Counted from the first letter of the stretch, positions 1 through 8,629 are shown. The stretch is DNA of 52,880 nucleotides from Mucilaginibacter polytrichastri (GCF_001911425.1 NZ_MPPL01000001.1:166414-219293), one strand, 5' to 3'. Translations and numbers: made by a program. Notes: generated by a model not told the origin, from the letters alone.

Positions 1-855
1 TTGGGCTATGTCTAGAATCTCCTGCGCACTCATATAACTCCAGCGGCATTGCTGGTAACCTAAGCTCCAAAGCGGCGGCATTTCCATACGGCCGGTAAGC
101 CATGTATAATCTTTAATAATATCAGCTACGTTTTGCGAACCAAAAAAGTAATAGTTCATGTCACCGCCATCGGCGCCAAACCAGCTCATCTGGTTATCTG
201 TAGTTGCGCCAAAGTCGAAATAACTTTTATGGGTGTTGTCAAAAAACAAGCCGTAAGTAAGGCCGGTGTGTATGCCCACAAAAAACGGAAAGGTTTCGTA
301 TAAAGGATCTGTCTTAGGGCCGTGATCGGGTGCATCAGTGTTCCAGTTGGTATAGTTACTACCACGACGGTCTAAGTCGCCGGTTTTCTCGCCCAGGCCA
401 ATAAACCGCTCGTCTTTGTATAGCTTACGATAGTTAACCACGCGGCTTCCCTGCCAGTTAACACCAAAACGCTCGTCGTCCTGGCTTAACTCCTTGCCAT
501 CTGCGGTGTAAAAGTTAAACCGCAATGGCGATTTCTGTATCCGTAGTTTTAAGGCCGAAGTGGTTACTTCGATATCATTGCTGATTTCTTTATAATCGAT
601 AGCATCAGTCGGTTTTTGTATCACAGCAAAGGAAGTATCTGCCACGCCGGTGTTTTTACTGATGTTAACCCGAATAACGGTAGGGCTGTAAACCCAAACC
701 CGGGCAACAGCTTCTTTGGTTTTTATTACTAAAGCATTGTTTTGCTTGGAGGTATTTTCTGTATTACCTAAAATTTCAACCTGCATATGTTGTTGGGCAA
801 ATAATGATTTGTACGTAGTTAGTAAAACAACGACTAAGAGCAAATATCGTTTCAT
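1..855 (-). CDS. GH31 family alpha-glycosidase, N-terminal 285 residues (runs off left edge)
   Basis: Read leftwards from the ATG at 855, this frame stays open for 285 codons to the window edge, so the C-terminal part is missing. It starts with a signal peptide (MKRYLLLVVVLLTTYKSLFAQ), which suggests a periplasmic or outer-membrane-associated enzyme. Residues of about 25-240 resemble the N-terminal beta-sandwich of glycoside hydrolase family 31, with the typical FIGLGEKTGDLDRRG and NWNTDAPDHG stretches. The start of the barrel is seen in LWSLGYQQCRWSY. GH31 enzymes hydrolyse alpha-glucosides or alpha-xylosides; the catalytic aspartates lie outside the window, so the substrate cannot be named. 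A promoter -7 element and a LacI-type palindrome lie just upstream, which suggests sugar-responsive control. Confidence 0.9.
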   Translation of the reverse strand, partial: MKRYLLLVVVLLTTYKSLFAQQHMQVEILGNTENTSKQNNALVIKTKEAVARVWVYSPTVIRVNISKNTGVADTSFAVIQKPTDAIDYKEISNDIEVTTSALKLRIQKSPLRFNFYTADGKELSQDDERFGVNWQGSRVVNYRKLYKDERFIGLGEKTGDLDRRGSNYTNWNTDAPDHGPKTDPLYETFPFFVGIHTGLTYGLFFDNTHKSYFDFGATTDNQMSWFGADGGDMNYYFFGSQNVADIIKDYTWLTGRMEMPPLWSLGYQQCRWSYMSAQEILDIAQ

Positions 856-884
856 TAGAGATTTAATAAAATTGGTTACGAAGT

Positions 885-892
885 CAAATGTA
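885..892 (-). promoter_or_regulatory. -7 promoter element of the GH31 gene
   Basis: The minus strand reads TACATTTG, an exact match to the Bacteroidetes -7 consensus TAnnTTTG. It ends 29 bases before the GH31 start codon. No clear -33 TTTG is seen, and the LacI-like palindrome occupies that position. Confidence 0.6.
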
Positions 893-901
893 ATTAATTA
901 T

Positions 902-915
902 CGGGAACGTTCCCG
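902..915. promoter_or_regulatory. Perfect 14-bp palindrome, probable LacI-family operator
   Basis: CGGGAACGTTCCCG is a perfect palindrome with a central CG, the design typical of LacI-family operators. It lies 9 bases upstream of the GH31 -7 element, so a bound repressor would cover the -33 region. No LacI gene is in the window; it may lie in a sugar locus to the left. Confidence 0.6.
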
Positions 916-954
916 GTGGATATGTAATTGTTTATAAGTCGTTGTTTTTAATTT

Positions 955-996
955 AAACTAAATAATTAGTTATTTTATAAACTAATTATTTAGTTT
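955..996. promoter_or_regulatory. Twin operator: perfect 17-bp inverted repeat with 8-bp spacer
   Basis: The arms (955-971 and 980-996) are perfect inverted copies. Each arm is itself nearly palindromic, AACTAA-N4-TTAGTT, so this reads as two operator sites with centres 24 bp apart. The right site overlaps the -7 element of the permease gene. It lies between divergent genes, where a terminator is not expected, so I read it as a repressor binding site. The regulator is unknown. Confidence 0.6.
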
Positions 997-998
997 TG
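991..998 (+). promoter_or_regulatory. -7 promoter element of the FtsX-type permease gene
   Basis: TAGTTTTG matches TAnnTTTG exactly, 39 bases before the ATG at 1038. It overlaps the right arm of the twin operator. No good -33 element is visible. Confidence 0.55.
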
Positions 999-1037
999 TT
1001 AGAAGCGTGTAATAACCAATGTTAACCTTTGCCAACA

Positions 1038-3434
1038 ATGATTAGAAACTTTATTAAAACTGCCTTTCGCAGCCTTTTAAAAAATAAAGGCTTTACCTTA
1101 TTAAACGTTATGGGGCTTGCTTTGGGCCTGGCTGCCTGTTTGCTAATTGTTTTTTATATAGCTGATGAACTGAGCTATGATAGGTATAACACCAGGGCCG
1201 ACAGAATTTACCGGGTGAACAGTGATTTAAAATATAATGAATTAACCACTTCTTATGCCATTGCAGCACCGCCCGTAGCCAGGGCATTAAAGCAAAGCTT
1301 CCCCGAAATAACCGAAGCTGCACGCCTAACCCCGGCACCCAATGTGCGGGTTAGAAAAGCTAACGAAAACATACAGGAGTATAAAGTAGTGTATAGTGAC
1401 CCTAGCATTTTTAATATTTTCACTTTACCGTTTATAGCAGGCAACCCGGCTACAGCATTAAACGAGCCCAATACGGTTGTTATTAATGAAAGTACAGCAA
1501 AAAAATATTTTGGCCGTACTGATGTTTTAGGGCAAATGCTTACGCTTAGCAATGATAGCTTGGCCTATAAGATAACCGGGGTAATGCGCGATATGCCTGC
1601 ACAATCGCATTTTAATTTTGATTTCTTTTTGTCGATGACCTCCAGCCCGAATAGTAGAGATAATGGTTTTAATCATTTTAATTATCAAACCTATATTTTA
1701 CTAAAACCAAGTGCCGATCCGCAGAAATTGGAAGCCAAGTTTGGCAGCTTTATGCGGCAGCACTTAAACACTGCAACCTTTAATTATAATAAGTTTGCGG
1801 GCAGCGGCAACTTTATTCGCATTAACCTTACACCGCTTACAGCCATTCACCTGCACTCTAACCGCCAGCGGGAGTTGGGTGTTAACGGAGATATCGGTTA
1901 CATCTATATTTTTGGCGCTATTGCGCTTTTTATATTGCTGATAGCTTGTATTAATTTTATGAACTTATCTACCGCCCGTTCGGCAAATCGTGCCCGCGAG
2001 GTGGGGGTAAGGAAAGTATTAGGTTCTTCCCGCGCATTTCTAATTTATCAGTTTTTGTCCGAATCGATATTAATTACTTTGTTTGCAGCTGTTGTGGCTG
2101 TATTACTGGCTTGGGCGCTGTTGCATCCTTTCAACCAAATGTCGGGGAAAGCATTAGCAGTTACTTGTCACACAGTTATATATTTACTCCCGGCATTGTT
2201 GGGCATTGTTATTATTGTAGGTGTAATAGCCGGCTCTTACCCTGCGTTTGTACTGTCGGCTTTTCGGCCAATAAATGTTTTAAAAGGTAAATTAACCGGC
2301 TTAAAGGGCGGCAGCCTGCGTAGTTTTTTAATAGTTTTTCAGTTTACTATCACCATATTTTTAATCATCGGTACGCTTACCATTTATAATCAGCTTAATT
2401 ACATCCGCCATAAAAACCTGGGCTTTAAACGCGACCATGTGTTGATTGTGAAAAATGTTAACCTGCTCGAAGATCCAAAAATCCTGAAAGCGGAAATTAA
2501 GCAGTTACCCAGCGTTGCCAACGCTACAATAACAGGGTTTTTGCCAACATCTGATAACAGGCAGCCCGCAAATCTTTCGGGTGATGGCAATACCACTTCA
2601 TTTATGGCCGAACTGTGGGCCATTGATGCCGACTATCTCAATACCATGGGGATGAGCCTGGCAGCCGGCCGTGACTTTTCTGAACAGATGAAAACCGACT
2701 CGTCGGGAATTATCATTAACCAAACAGCGGCTAAGATGCTGGGGTATTCTGGTGATGCAATTGGTAAAAAAGTTTATTATCCCGATAGGTCGGGCCGTAA
2801 AATAGCTTGCCAGGTACTGGCTGTGGTCAACGATTTTAACTTTAATTCGCTGCGCGATAATATTACACCACTGGCCATGGTTATGGCGCCCGACTGGCGG
2901 GCTTCTATGAGTATCCGTGTTAAACCGGGTAACCTAGCTGCACTGATAGATCAGATCGGGAAGAAATGGAATGCCGTATCTCCTAATCAGCGATTTGAAT
3001 ACTCATTTATGGACCAGGATTTTGATTCCCTTTACCGGGCAGAGCAACGCACCGGGAATATCTTTTTAGTATTTACCGTATTGGCTATTTTTATTGCCTG
3101 CCTGGGCTTATTAGGGTTGGCTGCTTACACGGCAGAACAGCGCAACAAGGAAATCAGTATCCGCAAGGTATTAGGTGCCAGCGTAACAACCATTATGGCC
3201 TTATTAACCAAAGATTTTGTTAAACTGGTGATGATTGCGATTATAATTGCATCGCCGCTGGCCTGGCTGGCTATGCAAAAGTGGCTGCAGGGTTTTGCTT
3301 ACCGGCAAGAAATATCCTGGTGGATATTATTAGCAGCAGGCTTAGGTTCTATGGCGATTGCCATTGTTACGGTAGGCTTTCAATCTGTTAAAGCAGCAGT
3401 GGCTAACCCAATAAAGAGTTTAAGAAGCGAATAG
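1038..3434 (+). CDS. FtsX/MacB-type ABC transporter permease
   Basis: This 798-residue inner-membrane protein has the layout usual for Bacteroidetes MacB-like permeases: an N-terminal membrane helix (about residues 20-40), a periplasmic MacB_PCD domain, three helices with the first FtsX signature (REVGVRKVLGSS), a second periplasmic part, and a second FtsX domain near the C terminus (NKEISIRKVLGAS). Such proteins export peptides or drugs, or transmit mechanical force, with a separate ATPase. No ATPase gene is adjacent, so it is an orphan permease. I chose ATG 1038 over TTG 1029 because MIRNFIKTAFRS is the normal family start. A strong terminator follows. The twin operator upstream suggests it is repressed until induced. 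Confidence 0.9.
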   Translation: MIRNFIKTAFRSLLKNKGFTLLNVMGLALGLAACLLIVFYIADELSYDRYNTRADRIYRVNSDLKYNELTTSYAIAAPPVARALKQSFPEITEAARLTPAPNVRVRKANENIQEYKVVYSDPSIFNIFTLPFIAGNPATALNEPNTVVINESTAKKYFGRTDVLGQMLTLSNDSLAYKITGVMRDMPAQSHFNFDFFLSMTSSPNSRDNGFNHFNYQTYILLKPSADPQKLEAKFGSFMRQHLNTATFNYNKFAGSGNFIRINLTPLTAIHLHSNRQRELGVNGDIGYIYIFGAIALFILLIACINFMNLSTARSANRAREVGVRKVLGSSRAFLIYQFLSESILITLFAAVVAVLLAWALLHPFNQMSGKALAVTCHTVIYLLPALLGIVIIVGVIAGSYPAFVLSAFRPINVLKGKLTGLKGGSLRSFLIVFQFTITIFLIIGTLTIYNQLNYIRHKNLGFKRDHVLIVKNVNLLEDPKILKAEIKQLPSVANATITGFLPTSDNRQPANLSGDGNTTSFMAELWAIDADYLNTMGMSLAAGRDFSEQMKTDSSGIIINQTAAKMLGYSGDAIGKKVYYPDRSGRKIACQVLAVVNDFNFNSLRDNITPLAMVMAPDWRASMSIRVKPGNLAALIDQIGKKWNAVSPNQRFEYSFMDQDFDSLYRAEQRTGNIFLVFTVLAIFIACLGLLGLAAYTAEQRNKEISIRKVLGASVTTIMALLTKDFVKLVMIAIIIASPLAWLAMQKWLQGFAYRQEISWWILLAAGLGSMAIAIVTVGFQSVKAAVANPIKSLRSE

Positions 3435-3527
3435 GTATAAACTAAAGAATCCCCGTCTGTAATAATAGCCCCAATATTATCAAGTGGATTAAAGCTGAAA
3501 TCTGTTGCAGAACTCTTATTTAAGTTC

Positions 3528-3574
3528 TATAAAAACTAGTATGGCCCTTATTAAGGGCCATACTAGTTTTTATA
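3528..3574. terminator. Strong bidirectional terminator hairpin
   Basis: Arms of 23 bases (3528-3550 and 3552-3574) pair perfectly around one central base. The stem contains TATGGCCCTTA and is flanked by A and T runs, so it can end transcription from both convergent genes, the permease and the nucleotidyltransferase. Confidence 0.8.
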
Positions 3575-3585
3575 ATGTTGAAGCC

Positions 3586-3668
3586 GTCATCCCGGAACTT
3601 GTTTCGGGATCCCACATGCTAAGCTAATCGGCCTGTCCCGTGGGGTGCTGAAACAAGTTCAGCATGAC
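3586..3668. repeat. Dispersed palindromic repeat, GTCATCCCGGAAC type
   Basis: The left end GTCATCCCGGAACTTGTTTC and the reverse complement of the right end, GTCATGCTGAACTTGTTTC, are closely alike, so the 83-bp unit has inverted ends around a short centre. A degraded relative lies at 35886-35978. Nothing here codes. Confidence 0.65.
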
Positions 3669-3682
3669 GTGATTTTAATTTA

Positions 3683-4582
3683 TTACGACCAAAGATTAGC
3701 CGGATAAGTACCATTAGCAACTAAATCGGCAATGCTTTTTTGTACAATTGGTTTATCTTCTTTGTAAGTTACGCCAAACCATTTCGATGCAGTTGGGATC
3801 ACTTTAAAAGTAGCCGTAGCCGATTTAATCAGCTCGTCGGCCACTAAAGGGATAAAAAACTCTGCCTTAGGGTTGTCTTTGTTTTTCTCAACAAAACGTT
3901 GAAACATTGGTAAACTTTGCTCAAAAACAGCAGGAGTAAAACCCCAGAAGTTCATGGATACACGGGTATCTGTAGGCAATTCGGTTTCAACGCCGCCATC
4001 TTCATAAACAACGCCGTCGCCTTTAAAGTATACCTGGGTACGCTCGTTAATTTCAACCATGTTACCTTCTTCATTCACTTTACAAACACCGCGTGATACG
4101 GAACCATGCTCAGATAATGTTCTGTCTATCTGGTAACCGATCAGCGAATATTTATCATCGGCAACTTCTGTGGTTAAAAACTTAGCCATTTTTTCAAAGG
4201 CATCATAACCGTAGTAATCATCGGCATTAATAACGCAAAAAGGCTCATTGATTTGGTTGCGTGCAGCTAATACAGCGTGGGCGGTTCCCCATGGCTTAGC
4301 GCGTTCAACTTTATAATCTATGCCAAATTGCTCCAGGTCATAGTTTTGAAAAACATAATCAGTTTCTACTTTACCGGCTAGTTTAGGCTCGAAAATGGCT
4401 TTAAAGCTATCCAGGAATTCTTCGCGGATAATAAAGCTGATTTTACCAAAACCCGCTCTGATGGCATCGTGGATAGAATAATCAATAATGGTTTCGCCGT
4501 TAGGGCCGAAGCCGTCAACTTGTTTCATGCTGCCGTAACGGCTGGCCATCCCTGCGGCCAATATCAATAAAGTAGGTTTCAT
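3683..4582 (-). CDS. Sugar nucleotidyltransferase (NTP_transferase family)
   Basis: This 299-residue protein begins TLLILAAGMASRYGSMKQVD, a variant of the nucleotide-binding loop of sugar-1-phosphate nucleotidyltransferases, followed by a uridine/thymidine-binding-like region (CVINADDYYGYDAF). The family joins an NTP and a sugar phosphate to make an NDP-sugar and pyrophosphate for cell-envelope glycans. It is shorter than GlmU and lacks a left-handed beta-helix acetyltransferase domain. The exact sugar cannot be read from the sequence. It faces the permease gene across a bidirectional terminator. Confidence 0.85.
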   Translation of the reverse strand: MKPTLLILAAGMASRYGSMKQVDGFGPNGETIIDYSIHDAIRAGFGKISFIIREEFLDSFKAIFEPKLAGKVETDYVFQNYDLEQFGIDYKVERAKPWGTAHAVLAARNQINEPFCVINADDYYGYDAFEKMAKFLTTEVADDKYSLIGYQIDRTLSEHGSVSRGVCKVNEEGNMVEINERTQVYFKGDGVVYEDGGVETELPTDTRVSMNFWGFTPAVFEQSLPMFQRFVEKNKDNPKAEFFIPLVADELIKSATATFKVIPTASKWFGVTYKEDKPIVQKSIADLVANGTYPANLWS

Positions 4583-4680
4583 ATTTTTCTAAAGCTAAGC
4601 TTGTTATTAGATGATTCTATATACGGAAATTAAGAGTACGTTGTTTGAAAATAAAGCTTTTCAGTTTATCTTTTAAAATC

Positions 4681-5799
4681 TTATTTAAAATATTTAAAGT
4701 CCTGTCCGTTTTCAATGGTCAGCAAGGTTTCATAAATGAGTCGAATCACGTTGTCAACATCTTCCTTGTGGATCATTTCTACAGTGGTGTGCATGTAGCG
4801 CAACGGTAAAGAGATTAATGCTGATGGTACACCACCGTTAGAGTAGGCAAAAGCATCGGTATCTGTGCCTGTTGAACGTGATGATGCCTGGCGCTGGAAT
4901 GGGATCTCTGCTTTCTCAGCAGTTTCTACCAGCAGCTTGTTGAGGTTATTTTGTACCGCAGGGGCATAAGAAACAACAGGGCCGCGTCCGCAAGCCAAAT
5001 CGCCTTGAACAATCTTGTTGATCATCGGGGTTTGGGTATCGTGGGTTACATCTGTAACAATGGCCACATTTGGTTTAATGTGGTGTGCTATCATCTCGGC
5101 ACCGCGAAGTCCAATTTCTTCCTGTACCGCGTTTACGATATAAAGACCGAATGGCAGGGTTATGTTGTTTTCTTTCAGTAAACGGGCAACTTCGGCAATC
5201 ATAAAACCACCGGCACGGTTATCTAAGGCTCGGCCAACGTAATAGCGATCATTAAGCACCATAAATTCATCTTCGTAAGTTATTACACAACCTACGTGGA
5301 TGCCCAGTTTTTCAATTTCTTCTTTTGAAGTGCAGCCACAATCTAAAAAGATATTCTTCAGGGTTGGAGCTTCTTCCTTTTCACCGCCTAAACGGGTGTG
5401 TATAGCAGGCCAGCCGAAAACAGCCTTAACCACATCGCCATTGTCGGTATGGATATTTACACGTTTTGATGGCGCTATCTGGTGATCTGAGCCACCATTA
5501 CGGATCACATAAATTAAACCATCGCTGGTGATGTAATTTACAAACCACGAAATTTCATCGGCGTGGGCTTCAATTACTACTTTATAAGGCGCATCCGGGT
5601 TAATGATACCAACCGTGGTGCCATAATTATCTACATAATAATCGTCGATATATGGCTTAATGTATTCCAGCCACATTTGCTGGCCCTTCCATTCGAAACC
5701 GGTAGGAGAGGGATTATTGATATATTTTGCTAAGAAAGCTAAAGAAGATTCTGTAACAACAGCAACATGCTGTTTTTTCTCATTTTGTTTTTCAGACAT
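4681..5799 (-). CDS. M42 family metallopeptidase
   Basis: This 372-residue cytoplasmic aminopeptidase belongs to family M42 (FrvX/glutamyl aminopeptidase, PepA-like). Visible metal and catalytic residues fit the family: H-x-D in EAHADEISW, the Asp of ALDNRAGGF, the Glu pair in VQEEIGLRG, an Asp in IVTDVTHDT and the late His in MHTTVEMIH. M42 enzymes bind two zinc or cobalt ions and form large tetrahedral assemblies that trim peptides. I chose ATG 5799 (MSEKQNEKK); an in-frame GTG at 5814 would add five residues but has no support. Confidence 0.9.
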   Translation of the reverse strand: MSEKQNEKKQHVAVVTESSLAFLAKYINNPSPTGFEWKGQQMWLEYIKPYIDDYYVDNYGTTVGIINPDAPYKVVIEAHADEISWFVNYITSDGLIYVIRNGGSDHQIAPSKRVNIHTDNGDVVKAVFGWPAIHTRLGGEKEEAPTLKNIFLDCGCTSKEEIEKLGIHVGCVITYEDEFMVLNDRYYVGRALDNRAGGFMIAEVARLLKENNITLPFGLYIVNAVQEEIGLRGAEMIAHHIKPNVAIVTDVTHDTQTPMINKIVQGDLACGRGPVVSYAPAVQNNLNKLLVETAEKAEIPFQRQASSRSTGTDTDAFAYSNGGVPSALISLPLRYMHTTVEMIHKEDVDNVIRLIYETLLTIENGQDFKYFK

Positions 5800-5901
5800 A
5801 GTAATTAATAACACTTACTGCATATGCAGTCAACAAATATAATAAAGCAGTTTAAAGATAGGTAACGATATATACCTAAAATGGTTGCACTTGAGGCAGA
5901 T

Positions 5902-6318
5902 TTATATTGCCTTTTCTAATATCTCGAAGTTGACACCTTTACGGGCAAACACCTCGCCGGTAGATGTAAAGCCGGCTTTGATATAAAATTGTATTGCCGT
6001 ATCGCGGGCATTACACCAGATACGGGTACCGCCTTCGGCTTTGGCGAAGTCGGTAATATACTGCAATAGCTCGCGCCCTATGCCCTTGCCCTGCTGGTTT
6101 GCCTGTACAGCAAACTTACGAAACTGGAAATCGGTTCCATTTTGAAAAAGCGATACCACGGCAATTAATTTGTTATCCATAAATCCACCAAAATGCATGG
6201 CATGGTTGTCTTCCTCCATCTCCATATTAAACATATACTCGCCAGGGTACAATTCGTCGCGGCGTAAACGCCAGGTTAGTTGTGGGGTTATTTGTTCGAT
6301 GTAGAGAGATGTAGTCAT
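5902..6318 (-). CDS. GNAT family N-acetyltransferase
   Basis: This 138-residue protein has the acetyl-CoA-binding motif of GNAT enzymes, QGKGIGRELL at about residues 95-104, after the beta4 strand FRKFAVQ. The C-terminal AIQFYIKAGFTSTGE is the usual YxxxGF element. It moves an acetyl group from acetyl-CoA to an amine, but the substrate is not evident. The DUF559 element begins 20 bases upstream of its start codon, so the element may have separated it from its original promoter. Confidence 0.85.
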   Translation of the reverse strand: MTTSLYIEQITPQLTWRLRRDELYPGEYMFNMEMEEDNHAMHFGGFMDNKLIAVVSLFQNGTDFQFRKFAVQANQQGKGIGRELLQYITDFAKAEGGTRIWCNARDTAIQFYIKAGFTSTGEVFARKGVNFEILEKAI

Positions 6319-6337
6319 TACGTTCGCTATTCTTTTT

Positions 6338-6374
6338 AGTTCCCTCCCTCGGGAGGGTTAGGGAGGGGTTTCTA
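6338..6374. repeat. Left inverted repeat of the DUF559 element
   Basis: This 37-base repeat contains a small inner palindrome, CCCTCCC-TC-GGGAGGG, followed by TTAGGGAGGGG. It matches the reverse complement of 6836-6872 with one mismatch (C instead of T between the inner palindrome halves). Confidence 0.85.
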
Positions 6375-6397
6375 CAATAATAAAGTTTCGGGAATAT

Positions 6398-6820
6398 TTA
6401 TTCCAACAAACTTAAATCAAAGCTTAGTGGTAACTTGATATCCGGATTTTCTTTAATGAGATTTATGATCAATGTTTCAATAGTTCGGATAACATTAAAA
6501 GTATCAGCTTTTACTTCAGTTTCAGAAAATCTTATAAATCTAACTCCAAGTTCTTCCAAGCGTTGTTGCCGATCACTATCTTTCAATAATTTATCTTCAT
6601 TTTCGTGATAATTACCGTCTATTTCTATCGCAAGCATTAGTTCTTTGCAATAGAAGTCTACAATGTAATTGTCGATACAGCGTTGCCTGTCAAAATCAAA
6701 ACCTAATAATTTATCGTCTTTTAGTTCATTCCATAATAACGTCTCTCCAAAAGTCATGTTCTTGCGAAGTTGCCGGGCTAGTGCTTTTAATTTTGGATTA
6801 TATGGGATGATTTTTGCCAA
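6398..6820 (-). CDS. DUF559 (Vsr-like) endonuclease domain protein
   Basis: This 140-residue protein is of the DUF559 family, which has the PD-(D/E)xK nuclease fold related to the very-short-patch repair enzyme Vsr. The N-terminal part (LRKNMTFGETLLWNELKD) is the usual family opening. The catalytic core is IVDFYCKELMLAIEIDG followed by NYH: Asp, then Glu-x-Asp, then His, as expected for a metal-dependent endonuclease. DUF559 proteins are common in Bacteroidetes but their role is not established. It shares no operon with its neighbours and is enclosed by inverted repeats. I infer a selfish nuclease that moves or maintains these repeats; a repair role is the alternative. Confidence 0.85.
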   Translation of the reverse strand: MAKIIPYNPKLKALARQLRKNMTFGETLLWNELKDDKLLGFDFDRQRCIDNYIVDFYCKELMLAIEIDGNYHENEDKLLKDSDRQQRLEELGVRFIRFSETEVKADTFNVIRTIETLIINLIKENPDIKLPLSFDLSLLE

Positions 6821-6835
6821 TGGTTTTATCGCTTT

Positions 6836-6872
6836 TAGAAACCCCTCCCTAACCCTCCCAAGGGAGGGAACT
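6836..6872. repeat. Right inverted repeat of the DUF559 element
   Basis: Reads ACCCCTCCCTAACCCTCCC, then AA, then GGGAGGG on the plus strand. It is the inverted partner of 6338-6374 and probably contains or borders the nuclease promoter. Confidence 0.85.
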
Positions 6873-6924
6873 TTCCGTTCTAGTGTTTAAAGTCTTGTTT
6901 CTTGGCTCTTGATTCTTGACTCTC

Positions 6925-8466
6925 TTATAGCGGTATATTCCCGTGTTTTTTCCTCGGCACATTTACCACTTTATTTTCCAGCATTTTAAAGGCGTGGATC
7001 AATTTTAAACGGGTTTCGGCGGGTTCAATTACCTCGTCAACAAAACCGCGTTCGGCAGCACGGTAGGGGTTGGCAAACTTGTCAGAGTATAGCTGCTCCA
7101 TTTCTTTCCATTTAGCTTCGGGGTCTGCAGCGGCTGTGATTTCGCGTTTAAAGATAATTTCGGCTGCGCCTTTAGCCCCCATAACGGCAATCTCTGCAGA
7201 TGGCCAGGCATAGTTCATATCTGCGCCGATGTGTTTGGAGTTCATTACATCGTAAGCACCACCATAAGCCTTGCGGGTAATTACCGTAATGCGCGGAACG
7301 GTGGCTTCGCAAAAGGCATAAAGCAGTTTTGCGCCATTGGTAATAATTGCATTCCACTCCTGGTCGGTGCCCGGTAAAAAGCCCGGCACATCTTCAAATA
7401 CCAGCAGCGGGATATTAAAGCTATCGCAAAAGCGGACAAAGCGTGCGCCCTTGGTTGATGAATGCCTGTCGAGCACGCCGGCCAGGTAAGCAGGTTGATT
7501 AGCTACGATACCAATGCTGCGCCCCGCTAGTCGGGCAAAGCCGACTACAATATTGGGTGCAAAATCTTTATGTACTTCTAAAAAGGAGCCCTCATCTATC
7601 ACCTCGTCAATTACCTCGCGGATATCGTATGGCTGCAGGGCGTTTTCGGGCATAATGGAGTTTAGCGAAGGCCGCTTTTCATTTTTGCTTTCGTAAGCCA
7701 AATTTGGGGCGGTTTCTTCGCAGTTCTGCGGCATATAGCTCAGCAGCTTTTTAATGTGCTGAATAGCATCAATCTCGTTAGCCAGGGCAAAATGCGTAAC
7801 GCCCGACTTGGTGGCATGGGTATTAGCCCCGCCCAGTTCTTCTGATGTTACCACTTCGTGCGTTACCGTTTTAACCACATTGGGCCCGGTTACAAACATG
7901 TAAGAAGTATGCTCTACCATTAAAATAAAATCGGTAATAGCAGGTGAGTACACTGCTCCACCCGCACAGGGCCCCATAATGGCCGACAACTGCGGGATTA
8001 CACCCGATGCCCTGGTATTGCGGTAAAAAATATCGGCATAACCACCTAGTGATACCACACCTTCCTGAATGCGTGCACCGCCCGAATCATTAAGGCCGAT
8101 AAAAGGCACGCCGTTTTGCATGGCCAAATCCATAATCTTACAGATCTTTTCGGCATGGGTTTCAGAGAGCGATCCGCCGAAAATGGTAAAATCCTGAGAG
8201 AACACGTAAACCGGCCTGCCGTTAATAGTGCCATAACCGGTAACAACACCGTCGCCGGGGTAGTTCTCTTTTTCCATTCCGAAATCGGTAGAGCGGTGTA
8301 CCACCAGCATCCCTATTTCCTGGAAAGAGCCTTCGTCCATTAAAAAGTGTAATCGTTCGCGTGCGGTTAGTTTTCCTTTTTTATGCTGACCGGCTATCCG
8401 CGCTTCGCCGCCACTGGCCAGTGCTTGTTCGCGTTTTTTATGCAGGGTTTCTATCTTCTTATCCAC
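6925..8466 (-). CDS. Biotin-dependent acyl-CoA carboxylase, carboxyltransferase (beta) subunit
   Basis: This 513-residue protein has both crotonase-like halves of the carboxyltransferase family (PccB, MmdA). The N half shows [17 protein letters not shown] and the oxyanion-hole region [13 protein letters not shown]. The C half shows [11 protein letters not shown] and [16 protein letters not shown]. The family moves carbon dioxide between carboxybiotin and propionyl-CoA or acetyl-CoA. It could serve in propionyl-CoA carboxylase or in methylmalonyl-CoA decarboxylase; the biotin carrier and biotin carboxylase genes are not adjacent, so I cannot choose. Confidence 0.92.
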   Translation of the reverse strand: MDKKIETLHKKREQALASGGEARIAGQHKKGKLTARERLHFLMDEGSFQEIGMLVVHRSTDFGMEKENYPGDGVVTGYGTINGRPVYVFSQDFTIFGGSLSETHAEKICKIMDLAMQNGVPFIGLNDSGGARIQEGVVSLGGYADIFYRNTRASGVIPQLSAIMGPCAGGAVYSPAITDFILMVEHTSYMFVTGPNVVKTVTHEVVTSEELGGANTHATKSGVTHFALANEIDAIQHIKKLLSYMPQNCEETAPNLAYESKNEKRPSLNSIMPENALQPYDIREVIDEVIDEGSFLEVHKDFAPNIVVGFARLAGRSIGIVANQPAYLAGVLDRHSSTKGARFVRFCDSFNIPLLVFEDVPGFLPGTDQEWNAIITNGAKLLYAFCEATVPRITVITRKAYGGAYDVMNSKHIGADMNYAWPSAEIAVMGAKGAAEIIFKREITAAADPEAKWKEMEQLYSDKFANPYRAAERGFVDEVIEPAETRLKLIHAFKMLENKVVNVPRKKHGNIPL

Positions 8467-8550
8467 AATACTGGTAGTAAAATTGGGTTAGTGGTTAAAT
8501 GTAGTAATTGTTGGGTGATAAATGCAAGGTTGCTAAGGTAGAAGATAAAT

Positions 8551-8587
8551 GCTTCCGCAAGTTTAGCGTAGCGTACCATGTGGAAGT
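8551..8587. repeat. Short imperfect palindrome in an intergenic gap
   Basis: CTTCCGCA at 8552-8559 pairs with TGTGGAAG at 8579-8586 with one mismatch, around GTTTAGCGTAGCGTACCA. It looks like a small dispersed repeat. It is too short on T residues to be a good terminator. Confidence 0.4.
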
Positions 8588-8629
8588 GTCAGTAAATAAT
8601 TTATATATTTCGTCCAAGCATTCTCAATA

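Larger units (their letters stand above)
6338..6872. mobile_element. Compact inverted-repeat element carrying a DUF559 nuclease
   Basis: A 535-bp unit bounded by long inverted repeats (6338-6374 and 6836-6872, 36 of 37 positions identical), with a single gene that nearly fills the space between. The right repeat ends 15 bases before the nuclease ATG and the left repeat begins 23 bases after its stop codon. No transposase of a known IS family is present and I see no target-site duplication. Treating it as mobile is an inference from the architecture. Confidence 0.55.

Noticed and set aside
716..937. Plus-strand frame near the left edge
   Set aside because: It lies antisense to the start of the GH31 gene and crosses its promoter.
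6338..6872. Target-site duplication around the DUF559 element
   Set aside because: No direct repeat of two or more clear bases was found beyond the inverted ends, so insertion by a classical transposase is not supported.
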